Of a DNA stretch of 64,000 nt, positions 25,895 to 37,200 are shown piece after piece. The stretch is taken from the IMG/VR virus record IMGVR_UViG_3300047476_002124, positions 1 through 64,000 of that record. One strand, written 5' to 3'. The notes under the pieces were generated by a model. That model was not told the DNA's origin. It searched no databases and saw only the letters and a program-made list of their open reading frames with translations. This DNA comes from a virus. Position 1 is the stretch's first letter, and each line of letters opens with the position of its first letter. A program made the translations under genes and the position numbers.

Positions 25895-28800
25895 ATGGCA
25901 AGTCCATTATTAGTTACATCAGAGGGTTTTAGGAAAAAAATTCTTGTTAAGAATTTGACACCATATAACAAGTCACCTAGGAAAATTGTGCCACCTGTTG
26001 ACTATCCTGCAAATATATCTGATTTAGCAGTTAAAGATTCACCCGATGATTTAATAGATACACCTATATTTGCCAAAGACCTATACACTAAAAACCAATA
26101 TGGTGCTGAAGGTGGGTATAAGCAAGTACCCGACCCTGGTGCATTATTAAATACAAAGTCTAATCAAGGTGAGTACGGACCAGGACAGCAAGACGCACAC
26201 ATAGTAGACCAAAGCGCTGTTGCTGCCCAGACAGGTTTTGCAGGAGTTTCTCCTGCATGGAAACCTTTGAATGCATATAGTAATGGGACAACATTAATAG
26301 ATTCGGCAGAAGCCTTTTCAAGTTTGGATATTGTATATCCAAATGGAGGTAGAAGACCAAACGCTCAACCATACCCAACCACATTTAACCCTTCTTCTTA
26401 TAGTCCTATTTCAATACTTTTATCACCAGACCCACAGGGTAGTGATGGATTATTAAGTTCAGACTCCTACATTGCAAGATTAGGTGCAACAATTCTGAGA
26501 AAAGAATTCGAAGTAAGAATTGCAACTGAAATTAGGCAAAATACAATAGGAAGAGCTAACATTTTTAATACAAGAAGTGGTACTGATTTATTGAATATAG
26601 TTACAGGAAGGGTACCTTTGATAGAACCTAACTATAGAATTACAGTACCGGCAAATCCTGTTTTAGCTGCCACTGATTTTGCATTGAGATTGGCGGGAAG
26701 TATACTCCCTGTGTCACCTATAGTAGGTTCGTATTGGGACACTAGTATAAATTCTGGACAACCAACCACAATACAACAATTGAATAATGCATTCAAGAGA
26801 AGTGGAGTTGGAAAATTCTTTTCAAGGGTTTTAGGGTTTGATAAAACAGGTTCACAGTTATTTTTAAACAATACAGGTGGAGGACAAAAATCTAGGTTGT
26901 TTGATAACTTGGATTATAATAGATATAAACCTAATTACCCAAGAACTATACTAGATAGGCTCGGAGGTGCAATTGTAGGCACCTCAGTTTCTGTTAGTGA
27001 TTACTATGTAGGTTCCATTACATCCGACCCATCGAGAGTATTTTCTCCTGGTGGTGATTTACCCGTTGATAGTTTTGCTAGAGAGGTTGGAACTCCAGTG
27101 TACGGCCCGACTGAGTTGGCTCAACTATATGAAGGACCCTCCCAAAGTGTTAGGCTCGGAGCAAACGGTCCAACGTATGGTAACGGTGGAGGAATTGAGG
27201 GTGGATTTACATGGGTATCTCCAAAATATAGAGGTAATGCTGGTAAAAAAGTCGGACCCGGAGGAGAAATAATTCAACAAGACGAAGACTTTAAACCATC
27301 ATCATACAACTCAACCGAGTCAACAAATAATGAATTCAGGGACGGTTCCATATTGGACGACACACAAAGAATAATTGATAGCCAACCATCTGGAGGTAGA
27401 AGATTACAACACGTAGGAAATGCTATTGACCAAGTAAGTAAAGTTTTCCATGATGGGTATAAAGAAATTACTAAGGGTTCTAAAATCATAAAATACACCG
27501 GCTCAATAGGACAAGAAGTTGGATATGAATATTGTAGAATTTTCACGAAAGATGTACCATATCTTCAGTACAATGATTTACAAAAGGTTGACGGTATTAC
27601 AACATCTGGTAGAAAGATATCCTACTCTGTTTTGGATAATACATACAACCTTAATATATTCCCTAATAAAAAAGACAGTGCTGGAAACTCAACTAATTTA
27701 GTGGGTGATAACAACAACACCTTTTATGCTAAAAAATATATGTTCTCCATAGAAAATTTAGCATGGAGAACTTCGTCAACACCTGGTTATACTGTTTCTG
27801 ATTTACCTGTTTGCGAAAGAGGTTCTAATGGCGGTAGAGTAATGTGGTTTCCACCATACGATTTAAAATTCACAGAAAGTAATTCTGCTTCATGGAAAGA
27901 CACTTCGTTCATCGGGAGACCAGAACCTATTTACACCTACTCTAACACAAGAAGGACAGGTACTTTGTCATGGAAGATAGTTGTTGACCACCCTTCAGTT
28001 TTGAACCTGATTGTTAATAAAGTTTTGACGAACGAAACTAACAACTCAAGAATTGACAACATGATTAACTCTTTCTTTGCAGGATGTTTGAAATATGACT
28101 TATATGAGTTAGCTGAAAAATATCCGTTAGCAAATCCAAATGAGTTATATAATATTCAGAGAGAATTGGATTTGGGTCAACTAAGTAAAGAACAACTTGG
28201 TACGGTGAAAGACACCCTATCAAGTGGGAATGACTCACCAACAGGGGAAGATGTGAGTGTTAAAAGTAATACGGAACTTAAATCCAATAACATAAAAACC
28301 GCTCTTACGGGTATAGGGTTCTATTTTGAAAACGAACAACCAACAGGAAACTCATCATTTTCAACATTATATGAAACTTATATTACGAGGAAACCAGTTA
28401 TTGTAAGTCAATCGCCTACAGTAACCGACCCATACAATAGTAGTCCGCAACAAGTCGAGAGTTTTTTCGATAATGTGATTAAATGGAATTACGAACAATT
28501 CAATAAAAATCTTATTGAAATATATAACGGATTACTTAGTGGTAACATAGATAAGGTTACCTTTAATCTTGCGGGTACGACAAGTAGTTCGACTAACAGG
28601 TCTTACAACAGAAGAATCAATGAAAGTAGAATTGAATCAATAAAAACTTATATCAATGCATTTAAACCAGGAGGACAACAAAAAACTTTGGAACAAATTG
28701 CAAATTCAAAAATTACTTTTGTTACAGTTTCAGAGGAATCCAGTGCTGCGGTAAAATCTAATTCGGGATATGGTGCATCATATATGTGTGGTGAAAAAGA

Positions 28801-30901
28801 TACCAAAAAAACTGATGCAACTGTAGTTAATACAGTTAATGCTATGGCTTGTAGAAGAATAGTGATTTCATCTATAAATGTACAACAGAAAGTACCTGTG
28901 GCACAAAATCCTGCGAACTCAAAACAAGAAGTAGTTACGTCTCAAAATGGAACTACAAATGTAATACAGAATACAAATGTAAACAGAAGCCTCCCAACAA
29001 AAAATCTTTCCAAAAAGGTTTTGAGACTTTTACTTTCTGAGTGTGATTATTTTGAATCGATAAAAGAAGACACACCGATGGTTTATGACAATTTGAAAGA
29101 AAAGTTAAAATTCTTTAATCCTGCCTTTCACTCAACAACACCAGAGGGTTTAAACTCTAGGTTAACCTTTTTAAATCAGTGTTTAAGACCTGGTGAAACT
29201 ATTCCTGTGGTTAAAAGTGTAAACGGTAAAACAGAATTACAATATAATAACGCGGTCAATACTTCATTCGGTGCACCTCCTGTATTGGTTTTGAGGGTCG
29301 GTGATTTTTATAATACCAAAATAATACCTGACACCCTGAATATAACTTACGAAGGGTTAGACCTTAATCCTGAGGGAATTGGTGTCCAACCTATGATAGC
29401 AAATGTAAGTTTAAGTTTCAAATTTGTTGGTGGTAGTGGTATTAAAGACGCGGTTGATAGATTACAAAATGCACTTTCGTTCAACTATTACGCAAACACA
29501 GAAGTCTATGATGATAGAGCGGAAGCAACTGGATATGATAAAACAACTCAAGACCTTGACACTTTATTTGCATCGATATATGAACCAACTCCTGCTCCAC
29601 CTACAACAAACGAAGTACAAAATAACGATGGGCAAAAAAATGGTGGAACTATTGGTGAAATAATATCAAGTGAAACAACGGAAAATGGTGTTTCAGGTCA
29701 AATATCATACGAGAAATATTTCTCAACTTTATCGGACAAAACACAAGAATACTTCAGAAATGTTGTAAATAAAAACAAAGAAGTTCTATCGCAATATAAC
29801 GAAGCCGTCAGACAGGTTTTCACCCTTACTAGAAATTATGCTAATGGTGAAATATTGGGTGTTGGAGGTGATTACGGAATGATTTTTGGTAAACCGGCAA
29901 ACTATCAGTCAAACGTTGATACAGTTTTAAATGACCTAATTTCAGACATCCAAAGTGGAGATGATAAATTTATTGAATTCATTTCGTCTAAAGGGTTTTC
30001 AAATAAAGCAATAAGAGCGATAAAAAATAACTATAAGAATTTCATAATTCAAAAAAAATCAACATTTTCCAATGCGTTAAGTAAGATAGTTCAAGATTTC
30101 ACAGTATTACAGCAAAACTATGTTATTGAACTTGCAAAACTGAATATAATAACTTATGGACAATTGGATGGTATTACTGAAATTTCAGGTACCGACGGAT
30201 ATCAAGAAAAAAATAATAATATAATTGTTTATTATACATCAGGAACATCTTTGGCTAATTTAGTTACCGATGCAAAAACAGTTAGAGGTTCTCTAATAGA
30301 TTTTGCAAGAAAAACACAGGAATCTGTTTCATTCAATTTTAAAGGGAATACATTTTCAAACAGACTTGTAAGAAGTAATAACGATAAGTTTAAAAGCAAC
30401 GCAATTTTTTTACAAGTCAGAAACTTAGATTCGGGCAAAGCTTTTGATAACGTGAACTTTCAGAGACAATATTTTGTTTTGAACAGTGAAGTTGTTGATT
30501 TAAACAAATATCAAGCTTTCAAAAGTTTTTTAATTGATAATATAATCAATACAAAGTCTTTGATGGAAAACGGAAATACCAATTTGTCTGAAATGTTTGA
30601 TGAATATTGGTCAAATCAAACAAGGCCAATCTTTGTTGCGGAAAACGAAAGTGCTTTGGAGTTTATAAATTATGTGGAAAATAATACACTTAAAGAGTAT
30701 ATTAATTATACTGCTTTGAAAGGACAAAAAGACAAAACTTTATTTTTTAGTAATAATCCAAATACAAGTGAAGATAGTTTGAAAAACAACAGGAAAAATC
30801 TAATTAGTTCCATAGGAAAAACTACGAACAGTAACACCAAAAAAACAACATTTAACGACCGAGATGGAAGTATAAACATTACAAAAGTTAAATTAAACTA
30901 A
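25895..30901 (+). CDS. Large baseplate/hub structural protein
   Basis: 1668 residues, no single named family. The C-terminal third has a distinctive conserved-looking block near residues 1060-1215: FFNPAFHSTTPEGLNSRLTF, CLRPGETIPVV, then PPVLVLRVGDFYNTKIIPDT and LNPEGIGVQPMIANVSLSFK, followed by SFNYYANTEVYDDRA. I recognise this block as typical of giant baseplate proteins in T4-related phages of Bacteroidetes and marine origin. It is probably a tube-like hub domain that receives the LysM-like protein next door. The N-terminal half is Gly/Ser/Asn-rich and poorly conserved-looking. Length and position after the tape measure gene argue for the tail tip or hub. The next gene's start overlaps its stop codon. 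Confidence 0.55.
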   Translation: MASPLLVTSEGFRKKILVKNLTPYNKSPRKIVPPVDYPANISDLAVKDSPDDLIDTPIFAKDLYTKNQYGAEGGYKQVPDPGALLNTKSNQGEYGPGQQDAHIVDQSAVAAQTGFAGVSPAWKPLNAYSNGTTLIDSAEAFSSLDIVYPNGGRRPNAQPYPTTFNPSSYSPISILLSPDPQGSDGLLSSDSYIARLGATILRKEFEVRIATEIRQNTIGRANIFNTRSGTDLLNIVTGRVPLIEPNYRITVPANPVLAATDFALRLAGSILPVSPIVGSYWDTSINSGQPTTIQQLNNAFKRSGVGKFFSRVLGFDKTGSQLFLNNTGGGQKSRLFDNLDYNRYKPNYPRTILDRLGGAIVGTSVSVSDYYVGSITSDPSRVFSPGGDLPVDSFAREVGTPVYGPTELAQLYEGPSQSVRLGANGPTYGNGGGIEGGFTWVSPKYRGNAGKKVGPGGEIIQQDEDFKPSSYNSTESTNNEFRDGSILDDTQRIIDSQPSGGRRLQHVGNAIDQVSKVFHDGYKEITKGSKIIKYTGSIGQEVGYEYCRIFTKDVPYLQYNDLQKVDGITTSGRKISYSVLDNTYNLNIFPNKKDSAGNSTNLVGDNNNTFYAKKYMFSIENLAWRTSSTPGYTVSDLPVCERGSNGGRVMWFPPYDLKFTESNSASWKDTSFIGRPEPIYTYSNTRRTGTLSWKIVVDHPSVLNLIVNKVLTNETNNSRIDNMINSFFAGCLKYDLYELAEKYPLANPNELYNIQRELDLGQLSKEQLGTVKDTLSSGNDSPTGEDVSVKSNTELKSNNIKTALTGIGFYFENEQPTGNSSFSTLYETYITRKPVIVSQSPTVTDPYNSSPQQVESFFDNVIKWNYEQFNKNLIEIYNGLLSGNIDKVTFNLAGTTSSSTNRSYNRRINESRIESIKTYINAFKPGGQQKTLEQIANSKITFVTVSEESSAAVKSNSGYGASYMCGEKDTKKTDATVVNTVNAMACRRIVISSINVQQKVPVAQNPANSKQEVVTSQNGTTNVIQNTNVNRSLPTKNLSKKVLRLLLSECDYFESIKEDTPMVYDNLKEKLKFFNPAFHSTTPEGLNSRLTFLNQCLRPGETIPVVKSVNGKTELQYNNAVNTSFGAPPVLVLRVGDFYNTKIIPDTLNITYEGLDLNPEGIGVQPMIANVSLSFKFVGGSGIKDAVDRLQNALSFNYYANTEVYDDRAEATGYDKTTQDLDTLFASIYEPTPAPPTTNEVQNNDGQKNGGTIGEIISSETTENGVSGQISYEKYFSTLSDKTQEYFRNVVNKNKEVLSQYNEAVRQVFTLTRNYANGEILGVGGDYGMIFGKPANYQSNVDTVLNDLISDIQSGDDKFIEFISSKGFSNKAIRAIKNNYKNFIIQKKSTFSNALSKIVQDFTVLQQNYVIELAKLNIITYGQLDGITEISGTDGYQEKNNNIIVYYTSGTSLANLVTDAKTVRGSLIDFARKTQESVSFNFKGNTFSNRLVRSNNDKFKSNAIFLQVRNLDSGKAFDNVNFQRQYFVLNSEVVDLNKYQAFKSFLIDNIINTKSLMENGNTNLSEMFDEYWSNQTRPIFVAENESALEFINYVENNTLKEYINYTALKGQKDKTLFFSNNPNTSEDSLKNNRKNLISSIGKTTNSNTKKTTFNDRDGSINITKVKLN

Positions 30902-31224
30902 TGGGATTTCCTTATTACAATAGATACTCGACTTTCCTAATTAATGGTGAACAGACGGTGGTTCCTTATGTTACTGTTCCAAATAAAACTAGTGACAAAA
31001 CCTATATCTATAAAGTAGGTAGAAGTAGATTAGATAAAGTATCACAAGAATTTTATGGTACCCCATATTTCGGATGGTTGATATTACAAGCAAATCCGCA
31101 ATTTGGTGGTTTAGAAAATTATATTTATGACGGTGCGATATTGACAATTCCTTTTCCGCTTATACCATCTTTACAGGATTATAAAGGTGCTCTAGAAAAT
31201 CATTTCTATTATTATGGCAGATAA
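30901..31224 (+). CDS. 53: Baseplate wedge protein, gp53/LysM-like
   Basis: 107 residues. The core TYIYKVGRSRLDKVSQEFYG (about 34-53), followed by TPYFGWLILQANPQFGG and AILTIPFPLIP, is the LysM-like pattern seen in T4 gp53 and related tail X proteins. These clamp hub and wedge together in contractile baseplates. The gene starts on the last base of the preceding stop codon and overlaps the next gene by 11 nt, so the three baseplate genes form one coupled operon. It is shorter than T4 gp53 (196), with only the LysM-like core left. Confidence 0.7.
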   Translation: MGFPYYNRYSTFLINGEQTVVPYVTVPNKTSDKTYIYKVGRSRLDKVSQEFYGTPYFGWLILQANPQFGGLENYIYDGAILTIPFPLIPSLQDYKGALENHFYYYGR

Positions 31225-34200
31225 CTTTTTATCGGACACTAGTGGTAATATATTAGTTGAATTTGATTACAACAATATAATTGTGGTTGACCCCAACAAA
31301 ACTATTGACGGACAAGGTAACGTTAAAGAAAGATTGGTTGACCATGAGAACTTGGTTATGTTCGTGAATTTAGAAGCCGAAGTTTTACCAAGAACTAAGT
31401 TAGCTGTGGGGGGTAGTCCGACAGATGTTGCAACAACAGTATCAATTGCAAAAATTAATTTTTTAAAACCAAACAAAGATAACTTTTTCTCGACACAATA
31501 TTATGATGAGTTGACGGGAAATAATACAAATAAAGGGTTAGGACAAAACCAACCAACAGAAACTTTGGAATCTGGTCCTAATCAAAAACGAGCATACATT
31601 AAAACTGGAGTTATTTCCAACGGTATTGATGGTTCGGTAGATAACGGTCTTTTAGGTATAACAAGTATTAATATTAAGATGGGTACATCATTCATCCCTT
31701 CTGTAGACATAGAACTTGAAGATGTACAAGGAAGAGCATTATTCCAACTTGGAGACAAATCTCCATATGCAGCTTTTTTTAATTTACCATACCCACCATT
31801 TTATCTAACAATAAAAGGATATTATGGGCAGGCAGTAAGGTATCAATTAAATCTACAAAAATTTAATGCAAGATTTAATTCGTTCAGTGGAAATTACCAA
31901 GTCCAACTTAATTTGAAAGGATACAAGTTCAACATTTTGAACGAAATCGAAATGGGAAGTCTCTTTGCGGCACCACACATGTATTCTACAAGATATGATA
32001 TATCAAGTAGTTCAAATCCTACAGTAAACACCTCACTGAATTCTCAATCGACTGGAACTACACCCATATTGAACGCAAACGATACTCAAGTAAATGTAGA
32101 ATCTATTGTAACCGAGAAAGGGTATGAAAAAATACTTGAGGTTTATAGTGAGTATAAAGCTAAAGGACTATTGGTACCTGATTTTCCCGAACTTACATTG
32201 GCTCAATTCATGAACAAGATTGATTTGTTTGAAACAAATGTGTTGGAAACATATCCTAAAACAAATGTACAACCACTCACCGATTGTAGAAACTTCAAAA
32301 CAATTTTGAAATCTTATTACGGAAAAGTTTATCAAGATTCAAACTCGTGGTTTAACAAATGGATGAATCCGAAACCGTTAATAGGAAAACAAGGACAACT
32401 CTACTACGTATTCAAAAGTTTCACAGCAAATGAAAAACTAGCGGCGGAAAATGAATTGAAAAAAATCATCAAAGACTACAAAAACAAACTTGATGACACA
32501 GGTGTGTTGGGAAGTTTAGGAAGAACTCCTGTTGAAAACAATATTAAGGAATCTGATATTATTTTAGAAAACTTCAATATTCTTGCTAATATTGATGAAG
32601 AAAAGACAGTACAATCAATTACAGGAGTGGTAAGACCGAATGTTGATTCTGAATCATTTACCAAGGCAAGAGAGATTATTTCACAACTATATAAGATAAC
32701 AATAATCACAGACCCAAACTCCGATAGTCAAACATCAAAAACTGATTTGAAAAAAGAATCAGTTTTCCGATTTGATTTATTCACAAAAGAAATACAAATA
32801 ATGGAGGCTGAGGCAAACAGAAAGTTAGGTGAGTATGAAACTCTAATTACTGAGGACTTGGCTAGAAAGTTAGAGGATGATAGATTAGGAATTGGTTTTT
32901 TACCTACAGTAAGAAATGTTAGTGCGATTATAATGGCTTCCGCTGAAGGGTTCATAAGACTGATGGATGAGGTGCATACTAACGCTTGGAAAAAAGTTAA
33001 TGATGAAACGAGAAGACGAGTTATTACACAAAACACATCTTCAGCACCAAGTCCTGATACAAAAAATATTGTTAATAAACGTGCATCTGAACTTGCAACA
33101 GAATCTCAGATACCTGTATATCCATGGCCACAATTTTTTGTAGAAACACCGGATGATAAAAAAGGAAGATTCCAACTTAGATATTTGGCAGACCCGTCTG
33201 TCGTGGCGTTGACTCAAGGAAACAGATATGATATTTGGCCTGAAGTTGAATTTGTTGAGGAATATTTGAAAGGGCTGACCCAAAAGTTTGACCCCCCGAT
33301 GGCACAACCACCATCGAATAATTCGAATATTACTAATTTAATTAATATCAACGCTATTGAATTTCCGCAAAATAATTTGGCATACAGGAATAAAGAAGAA
33401 ATAAAATTTTTCTACGAGATATTCGAAAGACAATTTGTTACTTCACATTACACAGGTCTCAGTAGAATTAAAGACGACAATCCTTTTTTAACTACACTGT
33501 TGAATTCATTGAGAGACTATGAAACTCAAAACATTATTAGTAGTTTGGGTATCAGTAGTCCAAACCTAACATTCAAATTGAAAAATTATGTTTTCGATTC
33601 TGTTAACTATGAAGATAAACTTAGGGAGTTTTCGAACCAAGGAACAGGAAGAAGTTATCAAGATTTTATAAGAGATTTTCTTGTAACACCTTATCTCAGA
33701 ACTTTGACCGATAAGTCCTTTTCTATATTAAATTTGGACGACGAAGGGGCAATCCCACAAAATAGCTTAGCTAACGTCGCAGTTCAAATACAAGAAGTAT
33801 TAAATAACGCACCCAATAATACAACTATAATGGACATATATCCATTCACAGATGAAGAATGGACCGAAAAAAATATGGTGCAAATTAATCAGCATCAAAA
33901 CGGGTTAGTTTTCAATACCAACAAAACATTGACAGTATATAAGCCGAGAAACGTGATTTCAAATTTCACAAATATGACGGACTATACTGTTGCAAGACCG
34001 GTGACTAACTTCAATTATACACAACCAATATCATCATTTGTTAGTCCTGTAACATTTAATTATGGAAGGTCTGCGTCACAATTAATTCCTACCGAGGGCT
34101 ATGTGGTAACAAATGTTCCGTCACTTGATAATCTTAATACACCACAAATACCTCAACAAACAACGACATCTATCTTGAACACTCCTTTCTTTATAAACGC

Positions 34201-37200
34201 AATTTCGGAGGGTGTTGCTAACAATAAAAATGATAATAAGTATCCGTATAAATCTGCGGCTTATCTTTTTTTAAACTCCTTACCATTAATTTCTTTAAGA
34301 GAATTGCTTAAGACTAAGGGTGAAGGTTCTAACTATGTGGAACAAGATTACATGTTTGCAACACTTAAAAAGTTTGGGGCAATACACAAACTCCCGTATG
34401 CTTGGATTTTAAAAGTGGGTTCGATTTGGCATAGATATAAAACTTATAAACAAAGTAATATTGATATTTTAAGCGGGGTATGGACTAATTTTGATTATAT
34501 TAATAGTTATGACCCAATCACAAACAATCCATCTAAAATATATTCATATGTTGACTCTTCAGGTCAAAAACAAGAAATACAGTTGGCTAGTACGACTAAT
34601 AATGTAAGTTTAACAAACGTAGGATTCTATCCAAAACTTATTGATGATTTTAACTATTTCTATAATGGGTTCAGTTTTTTCACTGAATATACCGATGATG
34701 AATTACAATCGGCAGTCAACAGAGGATTGAAAATTTTCAATATAACTAACTCTAACATCAGTAACGTAAAGTCTGGAGAAAACACTTTCAATTTAAAAAC
34801 ATGGTCAGTTATGACACCTGTTACGGGTATAACTGTAAATGTTGAAGATTGTAAACCAACTACGAAGACTACGACAGCAAGTTTGTTTATAATGCCATCT
34901 TTCGGTTCGACAATCAACGAAAGTAGAACTACCTTAGTTTATAATTCACAAATGGCATCGGGAAAAGCGTTCAGCAACAATCCTTCAGTATTCAATGGTT
35001 CCTGTAGATTATTTTGGAAATCACCAAATTATGGATATTTCGATTCAACCACAGCAACGAAACCAGAACCTGACGAATACATGAATCAAATCAAACAAGA
35101 TATTGGTGAATTGTCACCATTCAGATTTTTGGCTGACGGGGAGTATACAAAAATAGATGATATATTTTCCGTCTTTGATAAGAAAATCTTAGATTCATTT
35201 GAAGAAGAATTTTTGAATTTCTGTAAACCTCTCACTGATATTGAAATAGGTCCTCAAACTGTTATAACATACAACGGTGTTAGGACAAGCCAAAATGATG
35301 TCTTCAGGAATTTCCAGTATCTTATGAGGAATATGATGAAAGTACCACCACAGGGAAATCAATCTTTGCAAGATGTTTTTTTAAACAATATAAATAATCA
35401 GGCGGACATCTTACAAAATCAAATAGCATCTTTCTTACAGTATGATGTGTTATTTAGATATGGAAACCCGTCAAATTATAATGAAAGAATTTTTAACTCT
35501 TTCCTTTCACATAATAGTACGTTGGAAGTTGTTGACCCAATAAATTTTGAACCCTACGTGACCAATAGTTTGCCGTCCTCGACAGGAGGTATTACACTTG
35601 CCCAATCCAAACAAAGATATCCTCAAGCTTGGGCTGAGTTAGAGTTACAAGTTGGGTTTTCAACAATAGAACAACTTAGGTATAAAGATACTGGTTCTTA
35701 TATTACAGATTTCTTTATAGATAATAATATTGAATTTACTGTAGATAACGTCACAATACTATCCCCTATCATTAAAATATATGCAACTCAAAAGTTGCAA
35801 AATCCAAACATAAGTAACTCACAATTCAGAACACTTTTAAATGAAAACGAAGCAGTTGCAAAGTCATTACAAGATAAAATATTAAATGGTGTAATGAATA
35901 AACTCAGAACTGACTTACCGAACCAAGACCAAGTAGTACAAACAACGAATCAATCTGTTGTAGATGGTGACCAAAGTAAAGTCGAGACATATGAAAAGTT
36001 CAAAGCTCTCAACGACAAGTGGATTGCGGGAGGAGATTTTACAAACAAGACATTCTTCGAAGATATTCTTTTTTTAGATAGAGCTTCGAGAAATATTGGA
36101 AATACGTTACTTGTAGACGTTTTTGAACTGAAGAAGGTTCTAAACAAAAGAACATCCGAATCTAGTTTGAAAATGAGCGTGTATACGTTTTTAGCGGGAT
36201 TATTAATTAATAACAATTTTGTAATTATGAATCTTCCAGCATACGTGAATTTTTATAATGTGCAAAATGTTGACGGGGTTCAAGTAAGAAACCCTGAAGG
36301 AACACTAGATTTTGCAAATAATCTTTGGGGAACCTTTTTAAGTGTTGATTATAGAAATTCTGGCCCTAAAATGGTTTGCTTCTTTGCGGGAAAACCTTCT
36401 CAATATTTGGACCTTCCCGACAACAATTATTATGGATACAGAAATGACGGATTCGATATGAGAAGGTTGTCCGAAGTACCACTGATTGAAAATGTAGATA
36501 AAAAAACAGATTATGCAATATCTAACAGATGCGTAGGTTTTAACGTGGATATTGGAATCAGGAATCAAAATATATTCAATTCGTTCACGGTTGGACAAGA
36601 TAACGGAAAGGCGACTTCAGAATCTGTGAACACTGTTTATAATATGGCATCTCAAGCTGCCGGTGTTAATACCGCAACACAAAATGTTGGTTTATACAAC
36701 TTATACAAACAAAGAAGTTATCCATGTTCGGTACAATCATTAGGAAACGCAATGATACAACCTACGATGTACTTCAACCTGAGACACGTGCCAATGTTCA
36801 ACGGACCATACTTGATACAAGATGTACAGCATACAATTTCACCAGGGAACTTCCAAACACAATTCACGGGTATCAGACAAGGTATGTTTGACCTACCACA
36901 AATTGACCAATATCTACAAAGTATTAATAGAAACCTACTTACAAAACTTGAAGCTATCGTCAAAAATAGGAAAGAGGAGGTAGATGCAATTGCGGTTACA
37001 GATGCACAAAAAGCCGCTAAAACACAAAGCACTAATGACAATAAAGGGTCAACTGAAAACTCGTGTGAAGCTAATACATCTTATTTGAATGAAGGTTTTG
37101 TCAGTGTCAAGTTTACCGCAACTACGGAAAACCCACAAACAGTTTACAATGAAATTATTAAAGTAATCAAACAAAATAGTCCGACCGCTGTAGTAGACAA